Assembly: GCA_035771165.1 (NCBI GenBank) | Contig: JAWNZC010000408.1 | Location: forward strand, 2,418,001-2,482,000 | Reading direction: 5' to 3' | Source of the DNA: Paragorgia papillata | Lineage: Eukaryota > Cnidaria > Anthozoa > Scleralcyonacea > Coralliidae | DNA: 64,000 nucleotides | Shown: piece by piece, positions 33,514 through 43,976 of the stretch | Numbering within the stretch: position 1 is the first letter of the stretch | Layout: each line of letters opens with the position of its first letter | Program-made: the position numbers and the translations under genes | Notes under the pieces: model-generated | The model's database searches: none | What the model was told of the DNA's origin: nothing | Seen by the model: only the letters and a program-made list of their open reading frames with translations

Positions 33514-33661
33514 CAGGGTTCGAAATAGCAGCCGGCTGCCGGCGATAGCCAGCAGTTTTAGGACGTTGCCGATTATTTGGGCTTATGTCGGCAAAAATTT
33601 TGACCTACAAAAAACATCCTACAAAATTAGGTATATTTTCTGAACGTTATTTCGAACCCTG
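33514..33661. mobile_element. MITE, 148 bp, CAGGGTTCGAAATA ends
   Basis: The terminal inverted repeats CAGGGTTCGAAATA and TATTTCGAACCCTG (with small internal differences) are flanked by TTAATA on both sides (33508-33513 and 33662-33667). There is an inner palindrome GCAGCCGGCTGC. No coding. It lies in intron 1 of gene copy 2. Confidence 0.75.
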
Positions 33662-34314
33662 TTAATAGTGAAATGAAACTCCTTTAGAAACACAGGATAC
33701 AGTATATATTGTCCAGAAGCCAACAGTAATAATTACAATACCTTGAAAATAAATGCTGTAGCTTGTCGGTTATTGCAATAACTAAACATTTTCTGGGGGA
33801 GAATGCGCCTGGACCCCCCTGTCGAGGACCTTAGTCCCTGTGTCAGGGATCTCCTGGTGGCACCCCTACTACCACACTTTATGACTACAGATTTTAGTAC
33901 CATATAGCTTTAATAGTCAAACTATTAGCGCACTGCCTCTCACCACTGAGGGTCAGAGTAAAGCCCAATTGATTGAGTTAGTATTTGAATGGGTGACCAT
34001 TCATTGGAACTCATAAATGCCAGACATGAGTAGAGTTGTTGGTGCTTTATTCTGAGTTGAGTGAGTTCATTTTTTTAAAGTTAAAACACAGCATGGCCTC
34101 TGAGCATAGACAATTTTGTCAAAACTCTTATTCAGCTCTACAATCTAGATCTGAATACGAGGTTGTTACAACTATACAATTCCATCAATTTTGTCAAGAA
34201 TCTTGTTCAGCTATGAATACAAGGTTGTTACAAGTACACAGTTGCATCATTGTTTTTACCACAGTAGCTATAGGCATGAAACGCAGTAGATACATGCACG
34301 CCTGGGCGTGCCTA

Positions 34315-34510
34315 TTTTTTCTCCTTTTATTTAACACTTCTGAAGATGCTGTTTTTGTTTAGCAAGGGCGGACATAGACGGTGTTTTCACTTTATTTGTT
34401 TTCACTTTATCTATTTCCCCCCTTTTATTTAACACTTCCGAAGATGCTTTTTTTTTGTTTAGCAAGGGCGGACATAGACAGTGTTTTCACTTAATTAATT
34501 TATCTATTTT
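34315..34510 (+). repeat. Tandem duplication, about 100-bp unit
   Basis: CCTTTTATTTAACACTTC-GAAGATGCT...GTTTAGCAAGGGCGGACATAGAC occurs at about 34322-34378 and again at about 34420-34480, each followed by GGTGTTTTCACTT or AGTGTTTTCACTT. Confidence 0.75.
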
Positions 34511-34659
34511 TTACTCTCGCTCACCCTTTTTACACCAACTCCTTTTTTTGCTCATCAACGGTGAGAATAGCAAATGTCTTTCGCATCTCATTATTGATTT
34601 GTTATTGTTATTTTCATCTGATTGGCTTACTTTTGGTCACATGATTATCCTTCTTATAT

Positions 34660-34800
34660 AAGCTCCTTGTTTGTTTACACTCTTTACGTTTCTCTCTGAC
34701 GAAGGGCCTTCGCTCGAAACGTTAGACTCCTACGTTCTCTGTTTCGGCAGAATATCTAACCTTACTATATTTCGATTTCACTAATAAATGCGGCTTGTCA
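34660..34800 (+). repeat. Probable Penelope-type 3' tail
   Basis: CTCTGACGAAGGGCCTTCGCTCGAAACGTT, with TTTCGGCAGAATATCTAACC after it, resembles the segment that follows the GIY-YIG domain in Penelope-like elements (a DEG...ETL-like tail). No upstream RT or endonuclease is found beside it. Confidence 0.4.
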
Positions 34801-34836
34801 CGTGGGAATAGCTCTGTTAGCCAATCATGTATTGCA

Positions 34837-35148
34837 TTTTCTGAGTAATTGAGCTTGACGAACGTCCACCGAACGTCTGTTACATATTACACCAAGCTCG
34901 CAAACGTACCACATGCACTACATGTATACGTACAACTTATCATGTCACTTTATATAACAACAACATCTCATATGCAAACGCTACCACTTAGGAGCACATA
35001 TATGACTATGAAATTGCAACCTTAGCTCCCCATTTGAGCCTCAGTGGCTCAATGGTTAGAGCGTCTAACCGGTCATTAGAAGGTTGCAGGTTGGAAACCT
35101 GTCTGGGGTCTCAGAAATCTTTTCTGAGTAATTGAGCTTGACGAACGT
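34837..35148 (+). repeat. 29-bp direct repeats enclosing a tRNA-like sequence
   Basis: TTTTCTGAGTAATTGAGCTTGACGAACGT occurs at 34837-34865 and 35120-35148. Between them lies the tRNA-like element at 35036-35114. The arrangement suits a SINE with long flanking repeats, or a local duplication. Confidence 0.6.
35036..35114 (+). repeat. tRNA-like sequence (Thr-like, degenerate)
   Basis: An A box (TGGCTCAATGGTTAGAGC) and an anticodon-type stem TCTAA/TTAGA around CCGGTCA, which puts GGT in the anticodon position. The normal T at position 33 is C, and the B box is altered to GGTTGGAAACC. The acceptor strands pair only partly. Probably a tRNA pseudogene or SINE head. Confidence 0.55.
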
Positions 35149-35210
35149 TACATGTATTGTATCTTATGAAACATATTCTCACACTACCTTTTGGTTTTAT
35201 TGTACTATAG

Positions 35211-35239
35211 AATCATGGACCAATGTGGAATAGATGCAG
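35211..35239 (+). CDS. Gene copy 2, exon 2 (29-nt micro-exon)
   Basis: The acceptor ttttattgtactatag and donor CAG/gtatat enclose NHGPMWNRC plus two bases of a Ser codon. The phase-2 end matches exon 3 starting with C-TAT at 45497. The exon is small, so sequence evidence alone is weak; the support is the phase fit and the resulting exact reading frame. The following intron would be about 10.3 kb and is full of transposons. Confidence 0.4.
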
Positions 35240-35289
35240 GTATATTTATACATTATATATGCACTATTTTCTAAATATATATTCAACCA

Positions 35290-36420
35290 GTCCTAAACTG
35301 GTATTGTTCCTGACAAGATGAAAATTGCTCGGGTTATTCCATTATTTAAATCAGGTGCCAATAGTCTGTTTTCTAATTATAGACCAGTAATTTCAGTTTT
35401 GCCAATCTTCTCTAAATTATTAGAAAAGGTTGACGTGTCTAAACGTCTTGTTAAATATCTAGACAAGTATGATATTCTGTTCAATAATCAATACAGTTTC
35501 AGGAAAAACCATTCTACACCTTTTGCTCTAATTAATTTATTTGACTAAATAACATCAGCAATTGACCAGAAAAAAATATACAGTGGGGATCTTTATTGAT
35601 CTTTCCAAAGCATTTGATACCGTAAATCACTACATTTTATTTGCCAAATTAGAGCACAATGGAATACGAGGGTTGGCCCTTGATTGAAAAGAATAATAAT
35701 CTAATTTAATTTTTTCTAATAGACTACAACTGATATGTTGAATACAGTGGTACTTGTTCCAAGTACAATGGTGTTAAGTGCGGTGTCCCTCAAGGGTCAA
35801 TCCTCGGAGCATTATTTTTCTAAATTTACATTAACGATGTTTGTAATGTGTCAAGTATTTTTGACCTGGTTTTATTTGCTGATGATACAAACCTTTTCTT
35901 TTCTCATAAAGATTTATCTTGTTTGCTCGAAATAATTAACACAGAATTAAGCAAATTATCGGAATGGTTTAAAGCTAATAAGCTAACAATTAATGTAAAA
36001 TTATCAAATTATATGATCTTTAAACCAAACAATAAAGGCAAACAATTGACTTGTTGTTGGAGATAAATAATAACATAACTGTCAATCCGGTCAAAGAGGT
36101 TACTTTCCTCGGTGTGATTCTTGATGAGCACATATCTTGGAAACCTCATATTTCTCACGTTGCTAGTACGATATCAAAATCAATAGGAATTATATGCAAG
36201 GCAAGTTTTTACCTTTCTAAATCTGCCTTGCGTACATTATGCTATTCTCTTGTATACCTGTATCTCCAATACTGTATCACGGTCTGGGGCTCAACGTATC
36301 AATCACACCTCAATCGTATTATTCTGCTTCAAAAACGCATACTTCAGGGATGCTTCTTCGGAAAATTTTTCCAAGTCCATACCTCTGACTGAAATGGCTG
36401 AAAACGCTTCTAAATTTTAC
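35290..36420 (+). pseudogene. CR1/Jockey-type LINE RT, 5' part (broken)
   Basis: Successive frames give KIARVIPLFKSGANSLFSNY, RPVISVLPIFSKLLEK, NNQYSFRKNHSTPFALI, a motif-A remnant near 35600, CGVPQGSILG near 35780, LFADDTNLFF (catalytic box, about 35875), SEWFKANKLTINVKLSNYMI and EVTFLGVILDEHISWKPHIS. Stops and shifts break it at least four times. It continues at 37808 after two unrelated insertions. Confidence 0.85.
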
Positions 36421-36734
36421 GCGACATTTTTACCAACTTATCATTTTTAGCGTACAGTAGAACTGTTATCACGGGCGCAGTTACTGTGGTGAATAATAAT
36501 AAAAATAGTCTTTATTTAGTTAAGGTATAAACATCTTTAGGTGTAAAATTAGTATCAATTAATTAGTGAATACTTTATGTAATTAGGTTTTAATGATCTT
36601 TACAACCCCAACTCCCTCTATAATAAAGCTGCGAAGCACAAACCTTACAACGCTAGTCTATATACTTGTGATATATTCAAGTATTTTTAAAGAATACACC
36701 GTACACAATAACTTCGATCTCGATTTATTAAATA

Positions 36735-37275
36735 GAGTAGAGTAGAGTAGAGTAGAGTAGAGTAGAGTAGAGTAGAGTAGAGTAGAGTAGAGTAGAGTAG
36801 AGTGGAGTGGAGTGGAGTGGAGTGGAGTGGAGTGGAGTGGAGTGGAGTGGAGTGGAGTGGAGTGGAGTGGAGTGGAGTGGAGTGGAGTGGAGTGGAGTGG
36901 AGTGGAGTGGAGTGGAGTGGAGTGGAGTGGAGTGGAGTGGAGTGGAGTGGAGTGGAGTGGAGTGGAGTGGAGTGGAGTGGAGTGGAGTGGAGTGGAGTGG
37001 AGTGGAGTGGAGTGGAGTGGAGTGGAGTGGAGTGGAGTGGAGTGGAGTGGAGTGGAGTGGAGTGGAGTGGAGTGGAGTGGAGTGGAGTGGAGTGGAGTGG
37101 AGTGGAGTGGAGTGGAGTGGAGTGGAGTGGAGTGGAGTGGAGTGGAGTGGAGTGGAGTGGAGTGGAGTGGAGTGGAGTGGAGTGGAGTGGAGTGGAGTGG
37201 AGTGGAGTGGAGTGGAGTGGAGTGGAGTGGATTGGAGTGGAGTGGAGTGGAGTAGCGTGGCGTGGCGTGGAGTAG
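36735..37275. repeat. (GGAGT)n / (AGAGT)n pentanucleotide array, about 540 bp
   Basis: About a dozen AGAGT units followed by about 90 nearly perfect GGAGT units, ending in degenerate GGCGT/AGAAT. All frames open over it because five is prime to three, so the long Leu-His-Ser-Thr-Pro and Val-Glu-Trp-Ser-Gly frames are not genes. Confidence 0.95.
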
Positions 37276-37396
37276 AATAATCGATAAAAAGGCATTTGAG
37301 TACATACCGACCCTTTATTTAAGGAACTAATGATTTTAAAGTTTGAGTCAATTTATTATTTTCATTTAGGAAAGTTCATGTATGCATGTACCCTTT

Positions 37397-37782
37397 CAGG
37401 GTTCTATCTAGGGGGTTTTAGGGGTGGATGCTTCCCCCCAAACAGCCCAGCTTCCCCCCAATATTATAGCCTTAGTCTTAAGTTCTTCGAGTAAGTCTTC
37501 GTCTCAAGTTAGCAAATGGCGGAGCTAACCTTGTAAAAATCTGATCATGATTGATTGACTACATGTATTAACAAAGTGAACACTCATATTATAAAATACT
37601 ACTCTGACAATATAATCTCACTGTTGTCTCAAAATCATAATGCACCAGTCCAGATTGCATCTCAGCACATATCCATTTCCAAACATTTCCGGGGGGTATA
37701 CCCCAGACCCCATTAGAATCCTCCTGGCATTCGGCCACTCGAACTGACTTCTCCCAAACAAAAAATCCTAGATAGAACCCTG
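37397..37782. mobile_element. TIR element, 386 bp, CAGGGTTCTATCTAGG ends
   Basis: CAGGGTTCTATCTAGG and CCTAGATAGAACCCTG form the ends, with CCTTT on both outer sides (37392-37396 and 37783-37787). It interrupts the LINE between 36420 and 37808. The CAGGGTTC start is shared with the MITE at 33514. Confidence 0.8.
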
Positions 37783-37807
37783 CCTTTTGTAAAACAAATA
37801 TTAGACA

Positions 37808-37926
37808 ATTTTCTATCTATTATCAGGGTCCTGCATTTTTTAATACGTTGAGCTCTGACATTCGTAGTGCTTCAAATATCAACTCATTCAAGTCTAAACT
37901 AAAAAGGTATCTGCTCTTCTGTCCTT
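37808..37926 (+). pseudogene. CR1/Jockey-type LINE, C-terminal end
   Basis: Encodes YQGPAFFNTLSSDIRSASNI, then NSFKSKLKRYLLFCP and a stop. This is the familiar tail of CR1/Jockey-type ORF2 (GP...N.LP..IR...s..sFK.kLK.yLL). It is the continuation of 35290-36420. Confidence 0.8.
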
Positions 37927-38156
37927 GAATTAGTTTAATAGTTTAGTTTAATAAGTTTGCCACTTGATTACAAAATATCAAAGTAAAAGAAAAAAAGTGT
38001 GGCAGGAGAAAGGAACAGAACTTTCGTTCCAATTGACACCAAACTCCCTAGTTACACACAACCTAAAACTAAAACTAAATGTAACAGGAGACTTATGAAT
38101 AAATCAAAAAATAATCAAAAAATAATAAATATATAAAATGATAAATATTATGAGTT

Positions 38157-39185
38157 CTAGAAGTTGCCAGGAGAACAATATGTCGATAGTTTAGAGAAAT
38201 ATTGGGAGTTAATACTAGATTTAAACAAAAGAAGAGTACTGCAAGATTTTAAACTAGACGGGAAACAATTCCACAGTTCAGCTGACCTAATAAAATAGGA
38301 ATTTCTAAAGTAGTCGCTGTCCTGTTTATGTTTGAGAATAATGTTATAATTGTTTGGATCAAAGTTACGTGTCCTGTATCTAGACTTAAATGTGCATAAA
38401 TAATTATCTATATCGGTAGTTATGAGACGTTTTCTGGATTTGAAAAGGAACAGCAAATCCGAGATCTCTCTTCGATATTCCAATGGAAGGAGGTTAAGTT
38501 TCATCAGTCTCTCTGTATATGGCATGGCTTATGGATAATTCAATATAAACTTAGTAGCCCTACACTGCACATTTTCAATCAATGCTCGATATTTAATGGT
38601 GTCTGGGGACCATAGATTACTTGCATATTCCAGTTTCGGCCTGACCAAAGCGCAATACAACAGTTTCTTGGTACTGGAATCTGTAATATCTCTGTTAGAT
38701 CTCTGTAAGATTTCTATTGCACACTCTAAAAAAAGGTGTGTTAAATAACACACCAAGGTGTGTTATTTTAACACACGTTTTGGTGTGTATTTTTTTTAGC
38801 ACACCATGGTGTGTTAAAAAAACACACCAAAGTCTGTTAATTTACACACCTTGGTGTGCTGATTTACACACCTCGGTGTGTTTTGTAACACACCTTCTAA
38901 TAACACTTTTGACTAACACACCTTGTCAAAACTAAGGTGTGTTATTTTTAACACACCTTGGGTCGAAAACACACCTTTGCGAAAACAAAACAGTTGCAAC
39001 TGTTTCCTCTATGTGTATAGACCAAGATAGGTCGCTGGACACAGTTTTTCTTAGGTCGGCTATATGGGAGACGCACTCAAGCTGCTGATCACCCAAGCTG
39101 TAGGATCTATCCACTACACAGATCGACTTTTTTCCTTGACATTTTCAGTACCTTGCATTTGGATGTGTTAAACACCATTCCCCAG
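38157..39185 (-). pseudogene. LINE ORF2 C-terminal half, minus strand (broken)
   Basis: Read on the minus strand: WGMVFNTSKCKVLKMS (about 39150-39185), SLGDQQLECVSHIADLRKTV, SSDLSWSIHIEETVAT (39000-39100), then an insertion, then KLLYCALVRPKLEYASNLWS, NVQCRATKFILNYP, YTERLMKLNLLPLEYRREIS, FKSRYRTRNFDPNN and a C-terminal end with LKSCSTLLLFKSSIN. The order is that of the region after the RT palm in CR1/L2/Jockey elements. A stop near 38526 and the insertion disable it. It is a different copy from the plus-strand one. Confidence 0.8.
38724..38985. repeat. Palindromic GGTGTGTTA/TAACACACC array inserted in the LINE
   Basis: About a dozen GGTGTGTTA or TAACACACC units alternate in orientation, separated by 5-15 bases. 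The left edge CACTCTAAAAAAAGGTGTG looks like a transposon end. No matching right end (TTTTTAGAGTG) is present, so the element is probably truncated. Capable of many alternative hairpins. Confidence 0.75.
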
Positions 39186-39935
39186 TCCTCACTCTTGTTA
39201 TTTTTGTTTATTTATTATTTCGTTATATGTTTATAATTAGTTAATCATCAATCGAACATTATCTTATTATTATCAATCGAACAGTAAACTTATCCACTCC
39301 CTCATCAGTTAATCATTAGAATTTTTAATTAGGTAGCCCAAATCTAGATAATGAGCTGCATGGTTTCTATTTGGGCTTCCTTGCCTTACTTTATTATATA
39401 TTTACTGTATCTATTATATATTTGTGGCAAAATTCAATTCAATTCAATTCAACTGCAATGCCCTGCCTATTGATTCCGCACAAGCAAACAAACAAACAAA
39501 CAAAACAAACAAACAAACTATATCGAACGAACGATCAAACAAACAAACAAACAAACAAACAAACAAACAAACAAACACAGAATATAGAGCTTCTTAAAGA
39601 CTAGCTGCTCTGAACTAACGCTTTAAGGCACCGCAATACAGATTATGGGATCACGATAGTTACATACTAGATCTGCATGGTGTTACAGCAAATGGCTAGT
39701 GGTCTTTTACACATAGATATACTGTACGCCCTGGATACTATATCTGTTAGATACTTTTCTTTTAAACAGATTTCAGTTGGTATATTGTCTCCCTATAAAA
39801 GTCAAAAGTAAAATCTTACATAATTAGACAAATTGATTATGTTTTAGAGGAACGTATTAAAAATGAGAACGTAGATTTTGGCGGATTTTTTATATTTTTA
39901 ATATCTTTTTTGTTTTTGTTTTTCTTGTTTTTTAG
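39186..39935. repeat. LINE-tail-like AT-rich DNA with (AATTC)n and (AAAC)n
   Basis: An ATTCAATTCAATTCAATTCAA run at 39431-39452 follows AT-rich sequence resembling a LINE 3' end. (AAAC)n-type repeats occupy about 39482-39577. No gene. Confidence 0.6.
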
Positions 39936-40148
39936 GTTGCCCTGTTTCAGAGGTATAAGCACGGGACAGTAGTTATATCTCACGAATTGTATAACACACA
40001 ACTACTTGGATGCTCAAATAATCTCTTTGATAACAATACGCCCTAGTACATCACAGTGGATAATAACCTGCTTGCTGTGTTTACCAATATCTTAAATCCT
40101 TGTATCTTACATGTGATCCAGACTGCTAACCGTGACAACTATGTGTGT

Positions 40149-40168
40149 GTGGGGGGGGGGGGGGGGGT
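40149..40168. repeat. Poly-G run
   Basis: About 18 consecutive G preceded by TGTGTGTG. Confidence 0.9.
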
Positions 40169-40297
40169 AGGTGGGGGCCGGATGGTGCAATACCTTGCTT
40201 TTCCCGATAAATATCCCCTAATGTCCACATTATTCCTCGCATATCCAAATATTCCCTGGATATCCCAATACTCGGATATACCGACGATTAATTTCAA

Positions 40298-40518
40298 TAA
40301 TAATAAGAATAATAATAATAATAATAAATAATAATAGTAATAATAGTAATATTAGTAATAATAGTAATAATAGTAATAATAGTAATAATAGTAATAATAG
40401 TAATAATAGTAATAACAGTAATAATAGTAATAATAGTAATAGTAGTAATAGTAGTAATAACAGTAATAACAGAAATAACAGTAATAACAGTAATAATAGT
40501 AATCATAGTAATAATTTT
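40298..40518. repeat. TAA-type microsatellite, left part
   Basis: AATAATAGTAATAACAGT-type units with the same composition and strand as 44204-45430. The RLE-type LINE lies between the two parts, so they were probably one array. Confidence 0.85.
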
Positions 40519-40672
40519 TATTAACAACAAATTAAAATTAAATATAAATTAAATATAAATTAAATATATACATATAAAAACCTAAAATGTTCCAAACTAA
40601 TAAAAACCTAATATTCCAAAGAATGATATGTCATAAGAATTGTTATTATGTTCTTGTTAAAACTTTACACAA

Positions 40673-42277
40673 CTAAAAACCTCCAAGACGGCTTTCTCTG
40701 TAACCCAGTTCAATGTTTGCATCTCGGTCCCGACTAGAAGCTACATCACGACTGCCTCTAATCGCCGTCACCGCCGACCGGATCAAGGCGAAGGAAAGGC
40801 TGCATCGCATCCATGCAAGTGTGATGCTGTATTCTGATTTTCGCTTCGTTGCCAACAATTCTGCCAGTCGTTTATATGCGATGGTTGTCTCTTTCCCCTG
40901 TCCACCAGTTGTAGAAAAAACAAGTGGTGTGAATACCGGTACCGCATACTCCACTTCCCTTATCCTGTCTCCGTATTCCCTCTTCTTTGCATTCTCCTGT
41001 TGTCTGTAGAGTGCTGGGATCTCTGTGTTTCGGTAGCTCGATGCGTTTGGGTGAAAGACCCTAACGTCAAAAAATGCATTTTGCTGCCTATTCCAGAAAC
41101 CCTTTGCTCTTATATCTACTCTTGCTTCCTCTTGCTTATTGGCCGATCTTGGTAGTATTGTCTCGCCTGTGAGTGGTTGTAACTGTGGTTCTTTTTCCAC
41201 ATCCGAACATACTTCCGTCAGCCATTTGGTAGTTATATCTCTGATTTCGTTATGCCTTGATATTGGTAGTCCTCCATAGGGGCATATCATAGCGTGATCT
41301 GCAGAGAAATTCTTTCCACATTTGCAATGATGAGGTACATTCTTCAGCTGCCATCCATATCGTAAGTTGATTGCATCCCGAAATTCTCCTTTATTCAAAT
41401 TGAAACCTTGGTCTTGTAATGGCAAAACTGACAGCCAGGATGAGGATCCTTTTTCACATAGCAAGTCCATTGCTCTTTGCTTTGATGGAGGTAGACTTTC
41501 TCTTACTTGGAGTGCCACGATGTCAATTTCTTGCTGCTTCTTCCGACGCAAGTTCGATTTAATAGACTGTAGTTGTGGTCTATTGAATGATTCTTTTTGC
41601 TCGACCATCATCTCTTTCAGTGGTTCGCTTATCTTTTGTGAGGCATGATATTCTCCATTTGCAGTGGTTACGGGGTTGATGATGTTTAGGCCACCGGATC
41701 TTAGGGGTAGAGAGAGAAGTGATCTTTCTTCACAGGAGCACTGACATCTACCAGTTAATGCAGGAATAAAGGTTTGTCTGATCGCGTCTTCTAACGGTTG
41801 AAATAGAGTGTCAATATCCTTCATTGTTCGCATCATGTATCGCCATTTTCCCACAATACAATGAGAAAATGGCGCATATGCAGATTGGGGGTAAAGTTCA
41901 GCTATTTTGGAAAGATTCTCAATTTCTTCAACAAACTCCTCAACTTTGTGTGCTGCGAATTCTTTAGCAAAGCTAGTTGATCCAACAGCAGACCCAAGCA
42001 TTTCATGACCTTCAGTTGTCACCACTATTCCCGTTCCTTCAAAGATATGATTTGCATCTTCTTGGAATTCTGGTTTGACAATGAGATGTGTTTTGCTGGC
42101 ATTTGGATGGTATCCCATTGGTGGACCTATGGCTGACAAACACTGCCACCATCTTCTTAGTGCTTCAATTTTCCCGCCGGCAGTGGAGTCATCGGCAAAC
42201 CACACTTGTTTTACATTCGGCTCTTCAGATCTTAATCTTTGAATCAGTGGTGTTACTGCAAGAGCATACATCGCCAT
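40673..42277 (-). CDS. RT C-terminal part, zinc finger and endonuclease of the RLE LINE
   Basis: 534 codons. The RT catalytic box FADDS is at residues 27-31, followed by thumb-like sequence up to about 200. A Cys/His finger follows (C318, C320, H328, C332: CKCGKNFSADHAMIC), then the restriction-like endonuclease with RVDIR (D388) and AFFDVRVFHPN (D404). These residues nick the target DNA and prime cDNA synthesis. The frame overlaps the upstream one at about 42253-42277. The bases there read GITQGDPLAMAMYALAV in this frame, which shows that the upstream stop is caused by a one-base shift near 42300. Confidence 0.85.
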   Translation of the reverse strand: MAMYALAVTPLIQRLRSEEPNVKQVWFADDSTAGGKIEALRRWWQCLSAIGPPMGYHPNASKTHLIVKPEFQEDANHIFEGTGIVVTTEGHEMLGSAVGSTSFAKEFAAHKVEEFVEEIENLSKIAELYPQSAYAPFSHCIVGKWRYMMRTMKDIDTLFQPLEDAIRQTFIPALTGRCQCSCEERSLLSLPLRSGGLNIINPVTTANGEYHASQKISEPLKEMMVEQKESFNRPQLQSIKSNLRRKKQQEIDIVALQVRESLPPSKQRAMDLLCEKGSSSWLSVLPLQDQGFNLNKGEFRDAINLRYGWQLKNVPHHCKCGKNFSADHAMICPYGGLPISRHNEIRDITTKWLTEVCSDVEKEPQLQPLTGETILPRSANKQEEARVDIRAKGFWNRQQNAFFDVRVFHPNASSYRNTEIPALYRQQENAKKREYGDRIREVEYAVPVFTPLVFSTTGGQGKETTIAYKRLAELLATKRKSEYSITLAWMRCSLSFALIRSAVTAIRGSRDVASSRDRDANIELGYRESRLGGF

Positions 42278-43011
42278 AGCCAGAGGGTCCCCTTGGGTAA
42301 TTCCTCGGATGATTCAACTACTCCTCCTCCTGTGACAAACAGCTTTACTGGGGTTTGATAGGTATTATTCAGCACAATTGATATTGCAGGACAAATCACT
42401 CTAATGTTATGTAGTGCGGCTTGTCGATTGATGGTGTTGAAAGCGTTGGTGGCATCTACCAATAATATTGCTTCTGTTTCCTCTGATGACATGATTTCAT
42501 TCATAGCATGGACTGCGGCTTCACATCCAGCATCATGGCCCGCGCACGCTTGTAATGGTCCCGCTGCCTCCTGAATATCGTTACTAACCACTTTAAGAAT
42601 AGACTTCGCTATTATACGCCTCGGTACTTCGCCTATACCAATCGGACGCACTCCCGGACTTTTGTCAATTGGAATTAATCGACATGCCACAAATGCCGAC
42701 AAACTTTCAGGGTGGACTGATGAGGTGCACAGGCGTCGTGCCAATGCAGCCAGGGCATTACATAAATCTACCGAGGCGCTTTTGAAGGATGAACAAAAGC
42801 GGCGCCATGCGTAAGCATCAACTCCAGATGGGCCAGCAGCACCCTGCGTCTTGTTTGCGGCTGCCTTGACTGCTTCCCCGGTTATTCTTTCAAATATTAT
42901 GGTGGGATCATGATGGGTCTCATTCATCTCTGGCTCGGGTAGAAGAATCTCTGCTACTGCAGCTCTACCTTGTGGATGTTTTTCGCGTAGAACTTCTCGT
43001 GTCGTTTTCAT
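42253..43011 (-). CDS. RT N-terminal part of the RLE LINE ORF2
   Basis: 252 codons starting MKTTREVLREKHPQGRAAVA. It carries GAAGPSGVDAYAWRRF, CRLIPIDKSPGVRPIGIGEV, RRIIAKSILKVV, CAGHDAGCEAAVHAM and motif A, ILLVDATNAFNTINR. The frame leaves the RT at about 42300 (EELPKGTL in place of GITQGDP), so one indel separates it from the next frame. Its ATG overlaps the TGA of ORF1 (ATGA), which suggests translation by termination-reinitiation. Confidence 0.85.
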   Translation of the reverse strand: MKTTREVLREKHPQGRAAVAEILLPEPEMNETHHDPTIIFERITGEAVKAAANKTQGAAGPSGVDAYAWRRFCSSFKSASVDLCNALAALARRLCTSSVHPESLSAFVACRLIPIDKSPGVRPIGIGEVPRRIIAKSILKVVSNDIQEAAGPLQACAGHDAGCEAAVHAMNEIMSSEETEAILLVDATNAFNTINRQAALHNIRVICPAISIVLNNTYQTPVKLFVTGGGVVESSEELPKGTLWLWRCMLLQ

Positions 43012-43976
43012 TGAACATTACCATCTTCATCTTCACCAGAAGGCACTAATGAATCAATATTTAGAAGACCTCCTTTATTTGCATTAGAGATTAGACGGAC
43101 AGCTTGCCGTGCCTTTCCTTGAAGCATGAGACGATTAAAACCCCTTGCGATCTTTTCCATCTCAATTTCTGCTGTGGCGTTTGACGTGAGATGTTTCTGG
43201 ATACACTTCCCTTCTGAGATTAATTTTTCAATCTTCCCTTCCGACCATAAAATCATCCTGCGTTCTAAACAAGCTATGTGTTCCTTTGTTTTGCTTCTTG
43301 CGTGAGGCTTTTGTAATAATAAGCACTGCATGACTGAACATGCTTTGAGAGCAATACATGAAAGCGGCGATTCATCAGCATAGGCTTGAAATAATCTTGT
43401 TAGTTCTTTAATGAATGCTTTTCCCGCTTTCCCAGATGGTAACAGAAATATGTTCCTCCTCCATTTAACTATTTCCTCATATGCCCCATTTACACTTTGG
43501 ACAAACACCTCTCCGCTCAGCTCACCCCATTGAAATTGAATTGGTGTATTCGAGGTATGCTCTGCTGAGGAAGTATAATTTGCATTATTTTCTTCCTCGT
43601 TTATGCAAATTTCATCGACAACGATTCTTTCTTGTTGGTTTCCTTCTTGAACTTCGAATGTGTTTGATTCGTTAATACATACTTCTTCATCCGCATTCAC
43701 ATTTTCTTGTCGATTTCTTTCTTGATTTTTCATCAGTTGAGCTGCTTTATCTCTCAGATTTTGGGCTGTGAGGCCCAGTGAAGCATATCCTTTTTCCTCC
43801 CATGACAGCCTCATTAACTCCATGTAGCCTTTCCTTCGACAACCGGGTGCGATGCTTTGGCCACTTTGTCTCTGATGCTCTGCCAATGCTTTTTCTCTAC
43901 AGATTAGAAGATCAGCTGTCATATCTTCCGTCCATTTAATTCTTCCGGAGGCTGGGTTCTTCCTCTTCTGTGGCAT
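43008..43976 (-). CDS. ORF1 of the RLE LINE with Myb/SANT-like domain
   Basis: 322 codons. Residues about 12-70 (RIKWTEDMTADLLICREKAL, then GYMELMRLSWEEKGYASLGL and TAQNLRDKAAQLMKN) resemble the Myb/SANT-like DNA-binding domain common in transposon and host proteins. The middle is acidic and repetitive (QEGNQQERIVVDEICINEEE). The C-terminal half is helical and includes CIALKACSVMQCLLL. It probably binds DNA or RNA to direct integration. It ends in TGA overlapping the ORF2 start. The frame is intact. Confidence 0.75.
   Translation of the reverse strand: MPQKRKNPASGRIKWTEDMTADLLICREKALAEHQRQSGQSIAPGCRRKGYMELMRLSWEEKGYASLGLTAQNLRDKAAQLMKNQERNRQENVNADEEVCINESNTFEVQEGNQQERIVVDEICINEEENNANYTSSAEHTSNTPIQFQWGELSGEVFVQSVNGAYEEIVKWRRNIFLLPSGKAGKAFIKELTRLFQAYADESPLSCIALKACSVMQCLLLQKPHARSKTKEHIACLERRMILWSEGKIEKLISEGKCIQKHLTSNATAEIEMEKIARGFNRLMLQGKARQAVRLISNANKGGLLNIDSLVPSGEDEDGNVQ

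Noticed and set aside
35036..35114. Functional tRNA-Thr(GGT)
   Set aside because: The T33 position is C, the B box is changed and the acceptor pairing is poor.
36658..37305. Long His-Ser-Thr-Pro-Leu and Val-Glu-Trp-Ser-Gly frames
   Set aside because: They are translations of the (GGAGT)n array in several frames, not proteins.
39936..40046. Possible terminal exon after a strong pyrimidine tract (VALFQRYKHGTVVISHEL..., stop at 40044-40046)
   Set aside because: Its phase 0 entry does not fit exon 2 of gene copy 2, there is no second copy, and no partner exon is visible. It may be chance or belong to an unseen gene.
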